Assembly (NCBI RefSeq): GCF_900188155.1
Contig: NZ_FZOG01000003.1
Location: forward strand, 434,001-498,000
Direction: 5' to 3'
DNA length: 64,000 bases
From: Pseudomonas segetis
GTDB taxonomy: Bacteria > Pseudomonadota > Gammaproteobacteria > Pseudomonadales > Pseudomonadaceae
Of this stretch, positions 1 to 8,889 are shown piece by piece; position 1 is the first letter of the stretch, and each line of letters opens with the position of its first letter. A program made the translations under genes and the position numbers. Below the pieces are notes generated by a model. It ran no database searches and was not told the origin of the DNA. It worked only from the letters and a program-made list of their open reading frames with translations.

Positions 1-1
1 G

Positions 2-421
2 ATCGATCGTTGGCTCAAGGAACGCGAGGAGTTGGTTCTGGCATATTCTGCTGCCAGCGCACCCACTACTGCCGTGACTACCAATGAACCTGCCGTACAA
101 AAATTCTGTGAGGTTTTGGTCGATTACGTATCGGCAGGCCATTTTGAAGTCTATGAGCAGCTCACCAATGAAGCCAAGGCCTTTGGTGATGAACGAGGTC
201 TTGAGCTGGCCAAGCAGATCTATCCGCGTATTGACTCTATCACCGAGGTTGCGCTGTCGTTTAACGACCGCTGTGACAACGGCGATTGCCGGGATAATGC
301 GTCGTTGGTGGCAGAGCTGAATCAACTGGGTCGATTGCTTCATGAGCGTTTCGAACTCGAAGACTGCTTGATCGAAGTGCTGCATAACGCCCATCAAGAG
401 CAATCGACTGCTGCTGTTTAA
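2..421 (+). CDS. rsd: Rsd/AlgQ anti-sigma-70 regulator, 5'-truncated
   Basis: C-terminal part of an Rsd/AlgQ family protein. The frame is open from base 2 (reading IDRWLKERE...), so the start lies before the window; the ATG-like codon at 32 is internal. Family members bind domain 4 of the housekeeping sigma factor RpoD and free core polymerase for alternative sigma factors; in P. aeruginosa AlgQ affects alginate and siderophore genes. Visible support is the IDRWLKER start, the helical segment with FEVYEQL, and the acidic C-terminal helix ([15 protein letters not shown]) typical of the family. The next gene is algP, as in other pseudomonads. Family assignment is firm; the regulatory targets in this strain are inference. 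Confidence 0.9.
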   Translation: MDRWLKEREELVLAYSAASAPTTAVTTNEPAVQKFCEVLVDYVSAGHFEVYEQLTNEAKAFGDERGLELAKQIYPRIDSITEVALSFNDRCDNGDCRDNASLVAELNQLGRLLHERFELEDCLIEVLHNAHQEQSTAAV

Positions 422-840
422 GCGCCGGTTGCCAATCAACATTTAGCGTTTTATCGGTGCAAACTGCATCGACAAAGCGCTGTCCTTGTCTGCCCGGCTT
501 GCCTTTGAAGCGCGCGCTTTATGGATGCCTGACTCTTGTCGGGCTAGCCTGGCTTTCCTCATTCTTCTTGACTGAATACAGGCCCTGCATGGGCTTACTG
601 TGCAGGGGCATTTGGCTTTCTGGATTGTGGCGTTGTGATGACTTGAGTCGCGTTGCGGCACGTTCTGTTCAATTGTAGGTCTGAATAATTCAGATCCTGT
701 TATTGGCGGCTCCGGCTTCTTGAATAGTTGGGCAGGGGTGCAAATATTCTCGTCAATACTCCAACAAATGAGCGGATCACTAGCGACTGTGCAGTCAGGC
801 GTCTAGTATGGGCTCATCAACAACCGCCAGGAGGCGAGCC
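422..840. other. rsd-algP intergenic region
   Basis: About 420 bases without a convincing gene. Short frames here lack ribosome sites and family resemblance. A hairpin can form between GCCCTGCA (582-589) and TGCAGGGGC (601-609, one bulged G), possibly the rsd terminator although its T run is poor. Upstream of algP, TTGAAT (720-725) and AATATT (743-748) are spaced 17 bases and could be a sigma-70 promoter. In some pseudomonads a peptidyl-prolyl isomerase gene lies between these two genes; it is not present here. Confidence 0.45.
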
Positions 841-1980
841 ATGTCGGCGAAAAAGAGCGCAAACAAAAAATCGGTTTCGACCCCGTTGCACTTACTCCAG
901 CAACTTTCCGGAAGCTTAATGGAGCTCCTGGAGGATGCTTGCAGCAAAGCCTTGGTTGACGCAGAAAAACTGCTCGCCAAACTCGAAAAGCAACGTGGCA
1001 GTGCCCAGGAAAAGCTGCATAAAGCCCGTGGCAAGTTAGAAGATGCCGCCAGTGCGGGTAAGAGCAAGGCACAGAAGAAAGCCAAAGCCAGCGTGACTGA
1101 GCTTGAAGAGCTGCTTGATGCGTTGAAAGAGCGCCAGACGGAAACCCGCGGCTATATCGTCAAGCTCAAGCGTGATGCCCAGGAGAGCCTGAAGTTGGCC
1201 CAAGGTGTTGCCAAGGTCAAAGAGGCGGCCAGCAAAGCTATTGCCAGCCGTGATGCAAAACCTGTCATGGTCAAGGCCGCGCCAGCCAAGCCAGCGGCTA
1301 AACCCGCTGCGCGCAAGCCGGCAGCCAAGCCCGCTGCATCTCGTGCTGCGGCCAAGCCAGCGGCTAAAACCACAGCAGCCAGGCCTGCAGCCCGCAAGCC
1401 TGCAGTGACCAAAGCCGCCGCTGCCAAGGCCCCGGCTAAAGCGACCGCAGCAAAACCTGCGGCCAAGCCAGCGCCTGCGCGTGCAGCCGCAGCCAAACCG
1501 GCAACTAAAACCACCGCCGCAAAACCTGCTGCGCGCAAGCCGGCTGCGAAACCAGTGGCGAGCAAAACTGCAGCAGCCAAGGCGCCTGCAAAAGCCCCGG
1601 CGGCCAAACCTGCTGCCAAGCCAGCAGCACGTTCAACACCAGCAGCTAAGCCGGCTGCATCCGCAAAGCCAGCGCCTAAAGCATCCGCCGCCAAGCCGAC
1701 GGCTAAACCTGCTGCGCGCAAACCGGCAACGGCCAAGCCTGCGGCGACTAAAACGCCGGCCGCCAAAGCCCCAGCCGCGAAGCCCGCTGCAGCAAAACCG
1801 GCTGCCCGTAAGCCGGTGGCGCGCAAGCCTGCAGCCAAGCCCGCTGCCAAGCCTGCCACGCCAACTGCAACCGGTGCATCAGCGCCAACACCGACTGGTG
1901 CCACATCGACAGCTTCCGCTGCCACAAAACCTGCTGCCAGCGTGGCTACTCCGGCTGCAAAACCTGCAACCGAGTCTTAA
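841..1980 (+). CDS. algP: AlgP (AlgR3) histone-like regulator with KPAA repeats
   Basis: 379-residue protein with two parts. Residues 1 to about 135 are a charged, predicted coiled-coil domain (TPLHLLQQLSGSLMELLE, SLKLAQGVAKVKEAA) that is the conserved AlgP family region. The rest is a low-complexity tail of Lys-Pro-Ala-Ala-type repeats with scattered Arg, Thr and Ser, resembling the C-terminal tail of eukaryotic histone H1. AlgP in P. aeruginosa binds DNA and influences transcription of alginate genes. I chose ATG 841 because AGGAGG lies just upstream (830-835); an in-frame ATG at 808 has no such site. It follows rsd, its usual neighbour. The tail makes long spurious frames on the other strand. 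Confidence 0.93.
   Translation: MSAKKSANKKSVSTPLHLLQQLSGSLMELLEDACSKALVDAEKLLAKLEKQRGSAQEKLHKARGKLEDAASAGKSKAQKKAKASVTELEELLDALKERQTETRGYIVKLKRDAQESLKLAQGVAKVKEAASKAIASRDAKPVMVKAAPAKPAAKPAARKPAAKPAASRAAAKPAAKTTAARPAARKPAVTKAAAAKAPAKATAAKPAAKPAPARAAAAKPATKTTAAKPAARKPAAKPVASKTAAAKAPAKAPAAKPAAKPAARSTPAAKPAASAKPAPKASAAKPTAKPAARKPATAKPAATKTPAAKAPAAKPAAAKPAARKPVARKPAAKPAAKPATPTATGASAPTPTGATSTASAATKPAASVATPAAKPATES
1255..1950 (+). repeat. Degenerate in-frame KPAA-coding repeat tract of algP
   Basis: About 700 bases of imperfect tandem units of roughly 12-15 bases built from AAGCC(A/G/T)GC(G/T/A)GCC-like words, coding for KPAA, KPAAR and AKAPA variants. The units differ mainly at third codon positions, so the peptide repeat is better conserved than the DNA repeat. 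Homologous tracts in P. aeruginosa are known to be prone to rearrangement; instability here is inference. Confidence 0.85.
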
Positions 1981-1984
1981 GCGC

Positions 1985-2449
1985 TTAGCGATACAGGGCC
2001 GCGATGCGCAGTTGTTCCAGCGCATCGCGGCCTGTTTCATTGAGCACGGGGGCCATGCCCTGCAGCCAGGCCGTCAAGGTTTCTTCGGCGCCATCGGGCC
2101 AACCTGCCATCAATGCAGCTAAACGTTGCAATTGTATTCTTTCCGCCTCGACTTCCAGGCGCTTGACCTGTTCCCGTAACAGCGCCAGCTCACTGTCGTT
2201 GTTCGCCGCAGCACGCCAATCCATGCGCACTTGTCGCAAGGCGGTGACCACGCCATGTTGCCAGGGCCGCGCGAGCAAACGCATTTTTTCCGCATGGTCG
2301 GGGTTGTAGGCCACTCCACGCCTGCCCAGCCAGGCAGCGCAAAGCAACAGGCACACATCGCTGCCCAGTCCTTGCAAGGTCAGGCAAGCCTGTTCGACTT
2401 CGGGGCGCTGATAAAAGCCTTCGGCGAATCGCCACAGATCAGAGGACAT
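1985..2449 (-). CDS. TIGR02444 family protein
   Basis: 154-residue protein beginning MSSDLWRFAEGFY. It matches the small proteobacterial family TIGR02444, whose members start with an LW.FA..FY motif followed by CL.LQ...DV...L...WL.. (here ACLTLQGLGSDVCLLLCAAWLG). No enzymatic function is established to my knowledge. No signal peptide or membrane segment is seen. It is transcribed towards algP, with only four bases between the two stop codons, and divergently from the ABC-F gene (starts 51 bases apart), so it may share a promoter region with that gene. Confidence 0.8.
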   Translation of the reverse strand: MSSDLWRFAEGFYQRPEVEQACLTLQGLGSDVCLLLCAAWLGRRGVAYNPDHAEKMRLLARPWQHGVVTALRQVRMDWRAAANNDSELALLREQVKRLEVEAERIQLQRLAALMAGWPDGAEETLTAWLQGMAPVLNETGRDALEQLRIAALYR

Positions 2450-2499
2450 AGTGCTTTCCGGGATTGTCGCGAAGGACTCTGATAGACTCCGCCGCCATT

Positions 2500-4416
2500 A
2501 TGATTCGACTCTTGAACCTTACATTACAACGCGGCCCTGAACGTTTGCTAGAAGACGCTGAGATGACCCTGCACGCCGGTCACAAAGCCGGTCTGATCGG
2601 TGCCAATGGTGCCGGCAAATCCAGCCTGTTTGCCCTGTTGCGTGGCGAGCTTAGCGCCGATGCCGGTGACTGCCTGTTGCCGGCCGACTGGCGTATCGCC
2701 CACATGCGCCAGGAGGTTGATGTCCTTGAGCGCATCGCGGTCGATTATGTCCTCGACGGTGACGTACATCTGCGCCAGGTGCAAGCCGAATTGGCCAAGG
2801 CTGAGGCCGAGCATGATGGCGCGGCAGTTGCCCGCCTGCATACTGCGCTCGATAGCCTCGATGGTTATACCGCCGAGGCCCGCGCGCGCAAACTGCTTGC
2901 CGGGCTGGGCTTTGACAACGCGCAGATGGACCGTCAGGTCGGCGACTTTTCCGGTGGCTGGCGTATGCGCTTGAATCTGGCGCAGGCGCTGATGTGCCCC
3001 TCCGACTTGTTGCTGCTCGATGAGCCAACCAACCACCTTGACCTCGATGCGATCCTCTGGCTCGAGGGCTGGTTGAAAAGCTATCCGGGCACCATGCTGC
3101 TGATTTCTCACGACCGTGACTTTCTCGATGCGGTGGTGGATCACGTTGTGCATCTCGATCAGCAAAAGCTGACGCTGTATCGCGGTGGATATTCGGCGTT
3201 CGAGCGCACCCGTGCCGAGCGCCTGGCCCAGCAGCAACAAGCGTTCGAGAAGCAGCAGGCGCAACGTGCGCACATGGAAAAGTACATTGCGCGCTTCAAG
3301 GCGCAGGCCACCAAGGCGCGCCAGGCGCAGAGCCGAATCAAGGCGCTTGAACGGCTTGAGGAGTTGGCTCCGGCGCATGTCGACTCACCTTTTGACTTCA
3401 GTTTCCGTGAAGCCGAAAAGATTTCCAGCCCGCTGCTGGATCTCGATAATGCAGTGCTCGGCTACGGGCAAACCGTGATCCTGGAGAAGATCAAGCTCAA
3501 CCTTGCACCCGGTGCGCGCATTGGCCTGCTAGGACCCAACGGTGCAGGTAAGTCGACCCTGATCAAAAATCTCGCCAATCAATTGCAGCCTATCTCGGGG
3601 CATATGCAGCGTGGCGAGAACCTGGTGGTCGGCTACTTCGCCCAGCACCAACTGGATGCGCTGGACGATAAAGCCAGCCCGCTTTTGCATTTCCAGCGCC
3701 TGGCGCCTACCGAGCGCGAACAAAGCCTGCGCGACTTCCTCGGCGGTTTCGATTTCAGGGGGCCGCGTTGCGATGAGCCGGTGAAGAACTTTTCCGGCGG
3801 TGAAAAGGCGCGCCTGGCCTTGGCGCTGATCGCGTGGGGCAGGCCCAACTTGCTCCTGCTCGATGAGCCCACCAACCACCTCGACCTGGAAATGCGCCTG
3901 GCGCTGACCATGGCCTTGCAAGAGTTTTCCGGCGCCGTGGTCGTGGTCTCGCACGACCGGCATTTGCTGAAAAGCACCACCGATGAGTTCCTGTTGGTGG
4001 CCGACGGTGGCATGCGCGTATTCGACGGCGACCTGGAAGACTACAGCCGTTGGCTGGTCGATTACCGTGCTCGCCAAGCGCCAGCGACGACCACGCGCAC
4101 TGACGCGGGGGCTGATCGAACCGACAAGCGTGCCCAGCGCCAGGCCGCAGCTGCACTGCGCCAGCAGTTGGCACCGCACAAGCGCGAAGCGGACTCATTG
4201 GAAAAGCAACTAGGCCAGTTGCACGACAAGCTTGCGCAGGTTGAAGGCAAGCTCGGCGATGCGGCGATATATGACGCAGCCCGAAAAGACGAGTTGCGCG
4301 ATTTGCTGGCCGAGCAAGCAAGGTTGAAGGTCCAGGAGGCGGATCTTGAAGAGCGCTGGATGGAAGCCCTGGAAACATTGGAGTCGTTGCAGAAGCAACT
4401 TGAAGACGCCAGCTGA
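2500..4416 (+). CDS. ABC-F family ATPase (YheS type)
   Basis: 638-residue soluble protein with two ATP-binding cassettes and no membrane domain, the ABC-F layout. First cassette: Walker A GANGAGKS (residues 34-41), signature FSGGW, Walker B LLLLDEPTNHLD (about 170). Second: GPNGAGKS (345-352), FSGGEKARL, LLLLDEPTNHLD (about 451). Between them lies a basic helical linker rich in Arg, Gln and Lys (residues about 240-300), the P-site tRNA interaction motif region. A Lys/Glu-rich coiled-coil tail follows residue 540. ABC-F proteins act at the ribosomal E site and rescue or modulate stalled translation; length and domain order resemble E. coli YheS. Start: ATG 2500 begins MIRLLNLTLQRG, as expected; the longer frame from 2464 adds 12 unlikely residues. 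Confidence 0.92.
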   Translation: MIRLLNLTLQRGPERLLEDAEMTLHAGHKAGLIGANGAGKSSLFALLRGELSADAGDCLLPADWRIAHMRQEVDVLERIAVDYVLDGDVHLRQVQAELAKAEAEHDGAAVARLHTALDSLDGYTAEARARKLLAGLGFDNAQMDRQVGDFSGGWRMRLNLAQALMCPSDLLLLDEPTNHLDLDAILWLEGWLKSYPGTMLLISHDRDFLDAVVDHVVHLDQQKLTLYRGGYSAFERTRAERLAQQQQAFEKQQAQRAHMEKYIARFKAQATKARQAQSRIKALERLEELAPAHVDSPFDFSFREAEKISSPLLDLDNAVLGYGQTVILEKIKLNLAPGARIGLLGPNGAGKSTLIKNLANQLQPISGHMQRGENLVVGYFAQHQLDALDDKASPLLHFQRLAPTEREQSLRDFLGGFDFRGPRCDEPVKNFSGGEKARLALALIAWGRPNLLLLDEPTNHLDLEMRLALTMALQEFSGAVVVVSHDRHLLKSTTDEFLLVADGGMRVFDGDLEDYSRWLVDYRARQAPATTTRTDAGADRTDKRAQRQAAAALRQQLAPHKREADSLEKQLGQLHDKLAQVEGKLGDAAIYDAARKDELRDLLAEQARLKVQEADLEERWMEALETLESLQKQLEDAS

Positions 4417-4573
4417 GCCTGAGGTTTACAAGGGTTCATCTTGATAATTTACCGCTGCGCCGACTTGATCGAGTGACTGACAGGGCTTTACGATCATCGT
4501 CTGGCTGGGCGGTTTCCAAGGAAAGGGATAGGCTATCGGTCATCCCTTTTTATCTGTGTGTGGAGACATGGCA

Positions 4574-5206
4574 ATGGCACTGGAAACCTGGCTGGCTTTT
4601 TTTGTGGCGTGCTGGATTATCAGTCTTTCTCCGGGTGCCGGTGCCATCGCCTCGATGTCGGCAGGCCTGCAATACGGTTTTTGGCGTGGTTACTGGAATG
4701 CACTGGGCTTGCAGATCGGCTTGGCCCTGCAGATCGCTATAGTTGCAGCTGGGGTTGGAGCCATTCTTGCGACTTCCGCCCTGGCGTTCAGCCTGATCAA
4801 GTGGTTTGGCGTGCTGTACCTGGTATACCTTGCATATCGGCAGTGGCGAGCATTGCCGAGCGATCTGAGTGCCGAGTCTTCCGAGCGTCCGATTGGCCGT
4901 CCACTGAGCTTGGTCTTGCGTGGTTTCCTGGTTAATTTCAGCAACCCCAAGGCCATAGTCTTCATGCTTGCCGTGTTGCCACAGTTCCTGAACCCGCACC
5001 AGCCTCTACTTGGTCAATACCTGGTGATGGGCGTGACCATGATCTGTGTCGACCTGATCGTCATGGCGGGCTACACCGGGTTGGCCTCCAGGGTCCTGCG
5101 CATGCTGCGTTCGCCTCGCCAACAACGGCTTATGAATCGTAGTTTCGCGGTGCTTTTCGTGGGGGCCGCTGGCTTGTTGGCAACGGTTCGTCGCGCAGCA
5201 GTTTGA
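4574..5206 (+). CDS. LysE/RhtB family amino-acid exporter
   Basis: 210-residue inner-membrane protein with six hydrophobic segments, the size and pattern of the LysE/RhtB family. The diagnostic N-terminal motif is present: ISLSPGAGAIASMSAGLQYG followed by the glycine-rich second helix. The mid-protein motif FLVNFSNPKAIVF is also typical. Such proteins export amino acids such as threonine, homoserine or lysine; the substrate cannot be read from sequence. I prefer ATG 4574 (MALETWL) because GGAGA at 4562-4566 is well spaced; ATG 4568 is two codons earlier and too close to the site. It is preceded by about 150 bases of non-coding DNA and appears monocistronic. Confidence 0.88.
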   Translation: MALETWLAFFVACWIISLSPGAGAIASMSAGLQYGFWRGYWNALGLQIGLALQIAIVAAGVGAILATSALAFSLIKWFGVLYLVYLAYRQWRALPSDLSAESSERPIGRPLSLVLRGFLVNFSNPKAIVFMLAVLPQFLNPHQPLLGQYLVMGVTMICVDLIVMAGYTGLASRVLRMLRSPRQQRLMNRSFAVLFVGAAGLLATVRRAAV

Positions 5207-5286
5207 TATGGTACGATCGTGCGTAAATGATGGGGCCTAATCGCTCCTGAAGGCTTTGGTCTTTACTTCTTTTACTGAGTAACAGC

Positions 5287-5625
5287 ATGTCGTCGACATT
5301 GGTTCAGCCCGATTGCTCTGCAGAAAAACCGCGTCCAATTGTTGTTGCATTAAGCTTGCCCCCGTTGGAAAAAGCATTGGTTCCGGTCTGTGCAGAACTG
5401 GCGATCACCGAGGCTTATTTCGCTGCATTGCGCCAGCCGGGCGATGCCCAGGCGCCACGCTTGTTGTTGGCCATCAGCGGTGCAGAAGTTGCCAGGCAGC
5501 GGCGCTTGGCCGCAGCAGTGGCCGAGATGTTGCCGGATGATGTCGAGCTGGATCTGATTGAACTGGCGGACGATGAGTTTTCCGAGACCTTGCGAAAATC
5601 CTGCACCCCATTCTATAGCCGCTGA
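5287..5625 (+). CDS. Small protein resembling the SseB C-terminal domain
   Basis: 112-residue soluble protein. Its pattern (a helix, APRLLLAISG strand, a helix with ARQRRLAAAVAEML, VELDLIEL strand, and a PFYSR end) recalls the stand-alone C-terminal domain of enhanced-serine-sensitivity protein SseB, which commonly ends PFYRR. I recognise the pattern from memory only, so the assignment is tentative. No signal peptide. The ATG at 5287 lies in a region with weak ribosome-site signal. A perfect 7-base hairpin (AGACGTG 5641-5647 / CACGTCT 5654-5660) lies just downstream and may end transcription. Confidence 0.6.
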   Translation: MSSTLVQPDCSAEKPRPIVVALSLPPLEKALVPVCAELAITEAYFAALRQPGDAQAPRLLLAISGAEVARQRRLAAAVAEMLPDDVELDLIELADDEFSETLRKSCTPFYSR

Positions 5626-5863
5626 CTCAGCACTCGTCCAAGACGTGGCGTTGCACGTCTCGGCCTGCCCTCGATAACGCCCATGTAGGCTTGCCGCGCC
5701 TAGCTCAGGCGCGCTGCAGCCGTTGTCCTGGTCGCGCAGCACGCAGCACAGCCGATGGTTTGCGACAAATAGTCACCCACCAACAGGCATTCACCGGTTG
5801 AGGAAGGTGCTGGCTAGGTCGACAATATAACGACATACATTCGTATTCGATATTGAGTCCCAT

Positions 5864-7765
5864 ATGCACGTTCAACGTCGTATTTTGAGTTGGCTATTGT
5901 TGCCATTGATGGCGCTTTGCAGCCTGTCGGTCGTGGCCGAGCCTGTCGACGGGGCTGCCCAAGCCCTGCACATGCTGGGGTATCTAGGGGCGGACTACCC
6001 AGCCACAGTTGCCAATGGCGAAGTTGTTGACGCGGGGGAATACCGTGAGCAACTGGAATTTCTTGGCGTGCTTCAGGGCTTGATCCAGGCGTTGCCCGCC
6101 AATGACAGCCGCGAGCAACTTGAGGCGGGTGTCGCCAGCTTGCGCAAAAAGGTTGAACAGCGTGACGAAGGCGCTGTTGTGTCGCTGCAAGCGCGGCAAC
6201 TGGCAGCCTTGTTGGCAAGCGCCTATGAGGTGAGCCAGGCGCCATCGATTACGCCCGATCCGGCACGCGGCGAGCCTCTGTACGCACAGAACTGTTCAGT
6301 GTGTCACGGTGCTACAGGTGCTGGCGATGGCCCGGCCGGGGTTGGTCTTGAGCCGCCACCGGCAAACCTGCGTAACGCGGCACGTCTTGATCACCTGAGT
6401 CTGTATGACATCTACAACACCATTGGCTTGGGGGTAGAGGGTACCGACATGGTGGGATTTGCAGATCAGCTCGATGATCGCCAGCGCTGGGACCTGGCCA
6501 GCTATATCGCCAGCTTTACCGCAGACACATCGCTCAAGGGGGATTCGTTTGGGATCGCCAGCCTGGCTGCGCAAACCCCTGCTGAAATCGAATCAGCCAA
6601 GGGCAAGGACGCTGCTGCCTTGTTCCGTGCACAGCGTGCTGCGCCTGCGATTGAGCAGCGCGGGGCGGCGCAGTTGATCGCCCATACCGCGCAAACCCTG
6701 GAAAAAAGCCTCAAAGCCTATCGCGATGGTGATCAGGAACAGGCCTATGACCTTTCCGTAGGCGCCTACCTCGAAGGCTTCGAGCTGGTCGAGAGTGCCC
6801 TGGACAATATTGATTCTGGGCAGCGCAAGACGACCGAGCGTTCGCTGATGGCCTATCGTCAGGCGCTGCAGGACAACCTGTCCGTAGGTCAGGCGGCGCA
6901 GCGTCTCGAACAAGCCAAGGTTGAGCTGGACAAGTCCGCGGCATTGCTCGATAGCGACCATGGCATGTCGGCCTCGCTGACCTTTATCTCCAGCTTGCTC
7001 ATCTTGCTGCGTGAAGGCCTCGAGGCCATCTTGGTGCTGGCCGCGATCCTGGCATTCTTGCGCAATACCGGCCAGGAAAAAACCGTGCGTAGCGTTCACC
7101 TCGGCTGGGGGTTGGCGATCCTGGCGGGTATCGGTACCTGGGCCTTGGCGGCCTACTTGATTGATGTCAGTGGCGCGCAGCGTGAGTTGCTCGAAGGTGC
7201 GACGGCGCTGTTCGCCAGTGTCATGGTGCTGTGGTTGGGAGTGTGGATGCATGATCGTCGGCATGCCGCTGCGTGGCAGAACTACATCAGCAGTAGCCTG
7301 GTTAGCGGCGGTGGCCGTTTCGGTTTTGCCTTGCTGGCGTTTTTCTCGGTTTACCGCGAGTTGTTTGAAGTGATTCTGTTCTACGAAACCCTGTGGCTGC
7401 AGGCCGGCCCGGAAGGCCACAACATGGTCTTTGCCGGGGCCGGTGTTGCCCTGGTGCTGCTGTTGGGAGTGGCCTGGATCATCCTGCGCGGCTCACGCAA
7501 ACTGCCGTTGGCGACCTTCTTCACCCTCAATGCGATACTGCTGTGCGTGCTTTCTGTGGTATTTGCTGGTCATGGTGTTGCCGCCTTGCAGGAAGCCGGT
7601 GTGTTGGGTACGCGTCCAGTCAGTTTCTTCGAGTTTGATTGGCTGGGTATCCATCCAGACGCCTATAGCCTCGGTGCGCAAGCATTTGCGCTGATTGCGA
7701 TCGTTGTGCTCTACGGTCGCAGCTGGTTGGCTGAGCGTCAGCGTGCAGCGCTTGGTACTAAGTAG
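5864..7765 (+). CDS. FTR1-family iron permease fused to a cytochrome c domain
   Basis: 633-residue envelope protein. Residues 1-25 are a signal peptide (WLLLPLMALCSLSVVAE). A cytochrome c domain follows with heme motif C144-S-V-C147-H148 and a downstream Met-containing loop (EGTDMVGFADQLDDRQRWDLASYI). A helical linker leads to a seven-helix FTR1 domain carrying both hallmark motifs, R383-E-G-L-E387 and R498-E-L-F-E502, whose acidic residues bind iron during transfer through the membrane. FTR1/EfeU permeases import ferric iron made by oxidation of ferrous iron; the fused heme domain could pass the electrons, replacing a separate multicopper oxidase. No such oxidase or EfeO/EfeB gene is adjacent. 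The iron role follows from the motifs; the electron-transfer idea is inference. Confidence 0.88.
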   Translation: MHVQRRILSWLLLPLMALCSLSVVAEPVDGAAQALHMLGYLGADYPATVANGEVVDAGEYREQLEFLGVLQGLIQALPANDSREQLEAGVASLRKKVEQRDEGAVVSLQARQLAALLASAYEVSQAPSITPDPARGEPLYAQNCSVCHGATGAGDGPAGVGLEPPPANLRNAARLDHLSLYDIYNTIGLGVEGTDMVGFADQLDDRQRWDLASYIASFTADTSLKGDSFGIASLAAQTPAEIESAKGKDAAALFRAQRAAPAIEQRGAAQLIAHTAQTLEKSLKAYRDGDQEQAYDLSVGAYLEGFELVESALDNIDSGQRKTTERSLMAYRQALQDNLSVGQAAQRLEQAKVELDKSAALLDSDHGMSASLTFISSLLILLREGLEAILVLAAILAFLRNTGQEKTVRSVHLGWGLAILAGIGTWALAAYLIDVSGAQRELLEGATALFASVMVLWLGVWMHDRRHAAAWQNYISSSLVSGGGRFGFALLAFFSVYRELFEVILFYETLWLQAGPEGHNMVFAGAGVALVLLLGVAWIILRGSRKLPLATFFTLNAILLCVLSVVFAGHGVAALQEAGVLGTRPVSFFEFDWLGIHPDAYSLGAQAFALIAIVVLYGRSWLAERQRAALGTK

Positions 7766-7816
7766 CGAAACCTGGCTTGCGATTGTGCTCGCCGCTAACC
7801 CAACAGGACGCCCGGC

Positions 7817-8272
7817 ATGACCCGTGTATGGATAGATGCAGATGCCTGCCCGCGCGCCGCGCGCGACCAAGTCGTCAAGTTTGCCTTGAAGCGCGGTTTC
7901 GAGCTGGTGTTGGTTGCCGGGCAAGCGCAGCCGCGACCGAACTTTGCCTGTGTGCGCCTGATCGTGGTGCCAAGTGGTCCGGATGCGGCGGATGATTACC
8001 TGGTGGAGCATGCCGTGCCCGGCGAGCTGGTGATCTGCAGCGATGTGCCCCTGGCCGATCGACTGGTCAAGAAAGGCGTCGCTGCACTCGACCCGCGCGG
8101 CAAGGAGTTTGACGAGCGCAACATGGGCGAGCGCCTGGCGGTGCGTAATCTGTTCACCGACCTGCGTGAGCAAGGCCAGGTGGGCGGCGGGCAGGGGGCT
8201 TATTCGGATAAGGACCGCCAGCAGTTCGCCAATAGCCTCGATCGTATCCTGACGCGTTTAGCTCGTACCTGA
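7817..8272 (+). CDS. YaiI/YqxD (UPF0178, DUF188) family protein
   Basis: 151-residue cytosolic protein matching UPF0178. Conserved features are the start with D-A-D-A-C-P (residues 7-12), the central VPSGPDAADDYL motif, CSDVPLADRLVKKG, DPRGKEFDERN and the tail GGGQGAYSDKDRQQFANSLDRIL. The acidic motifs suggest a PIN-like metal-binding nuclease fold, but I know of no proven activity. It starts 51 bases after the FTR1 gene in the same direction and could be cotranscribed. It converges with the thioesterase gene, the two stops being about 30 bases apart. Confidence 0.9.
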   Translation: MTRVWIDADACPRAARDQVVKFALKRGFELVLVAGQAQPRPNFACVRLIVVPSGPDAADDYLVEHAVPGELVICSDVPLADRLVKKGVAALDPRGKEFDERNMGERLAVRNLFTDLREQGQVGGGQGAYSDKDRQQFANSLDRILTRLART

Positions 8273-8302
8273 ATAATCTGGGCTGCCGTGGTCGAATCAG
8301 GT

Positions 8303-8773
8303 TCATCCACAGAGATAGGTGCCGGTGCCGACCGCAATCAAGGTGCCGTCATCGCTGTGCAGTTCACTGCGCACTACGGCGACCTTGTTACCGGAGCGCA
8401 GTAGCACCGCGCTGGCGACAAAGCGCTGGCCACGTCCCGGGCGAAGATAGTCAACCCGCAAGTCGATGGTTCCCAGTTTGGAAAGGCGATTCATTCGCTC
8501 GCTGCTTGAAAGGTGCTGATGCCGTTCAAAGGCGCCAATCAGGGCCATTGCGCCACCAGCGACATCCAGGACTGAAGAAATAACGCCGCCATGCAGGATG
8601 CCGTGGATGAAATTGCCTATCAGTTCATCCTTCATGGCAAAACTCATGAGCACCTGCTCTGGCGCAAGTTGATCAACCTCAATGCCAATTACATTGTTGA
8701 AGGGAATGCGCTGGAAAAAGCTTCTGACCGCTTGCTGCAGTTCATCGGTCATTTCAAAGGTGGGTTCGGGCAT
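8303..8773 (-). CDS. PaaI-type hotdog thioesterase
   Basis: 156-residue hotdog-fold protein. The signature region NFIHGILHGGVISSVLDVAGGAMAL contains the HGG followed by an acidic residue on the central helix, as in PaaI/YbgC-related acyl-CoA thioesterases. The later strands (GTIDLRVDYLRPGRGQRFVASAVLLRSGNKVAVVRSEL) are also typical. The substrate is unknown. The frame opens at 8815 but I take ATG 8773 (MPEPTFEMTDEL), which fits the usual family length. It follows elbB on the same strand with a gap of about 115 bases. Confidence 0.85.
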   Translation of the reverse strand: MPEPTFEMTDELQQAVRSFFQRIPFNNVIGIEVDQLAPEQVLMSFAMKDELIGNFIHGILHGGVISSVLDVAGGAMALIGAFERHQHLSSSERMNRLSKLGTIDLRVDYLRPGRGQRFVASAVLLRSGNKVAVVRSELHSDDGTLIAVGTGTYLCG

Positions 8774-8889
8774 TGGCGGCTCACGTAGGCGAATATATCG
8801 CTTACGCTGCCGCACTATCGATGCGCTGGCTAGAGGCTCGGCGGGTGTGCGGTGACTATTGGCACAAAAGGCCTGCGCTGTTTGGAGCT

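Noticed and set aside
457..919. Small frames between rsd and algP
   Set aside because: No ribosome sites, no family pattern, and codon use unlike neighbouring genes.
1152..1925. 257-residue frame opposite algP
   Set aside because: It is the complement of the KPAA repeats and reads as Ala/Gly/Leu-rich repeats; it has no ribosome site and no family resemblance.
5800..5863. Fur box upstream of the FTR1 gene
   Set aside because: The AT-rich stretch with TATTCGATATT does not form a Fur-type palindrome comparable to the one at 32653.
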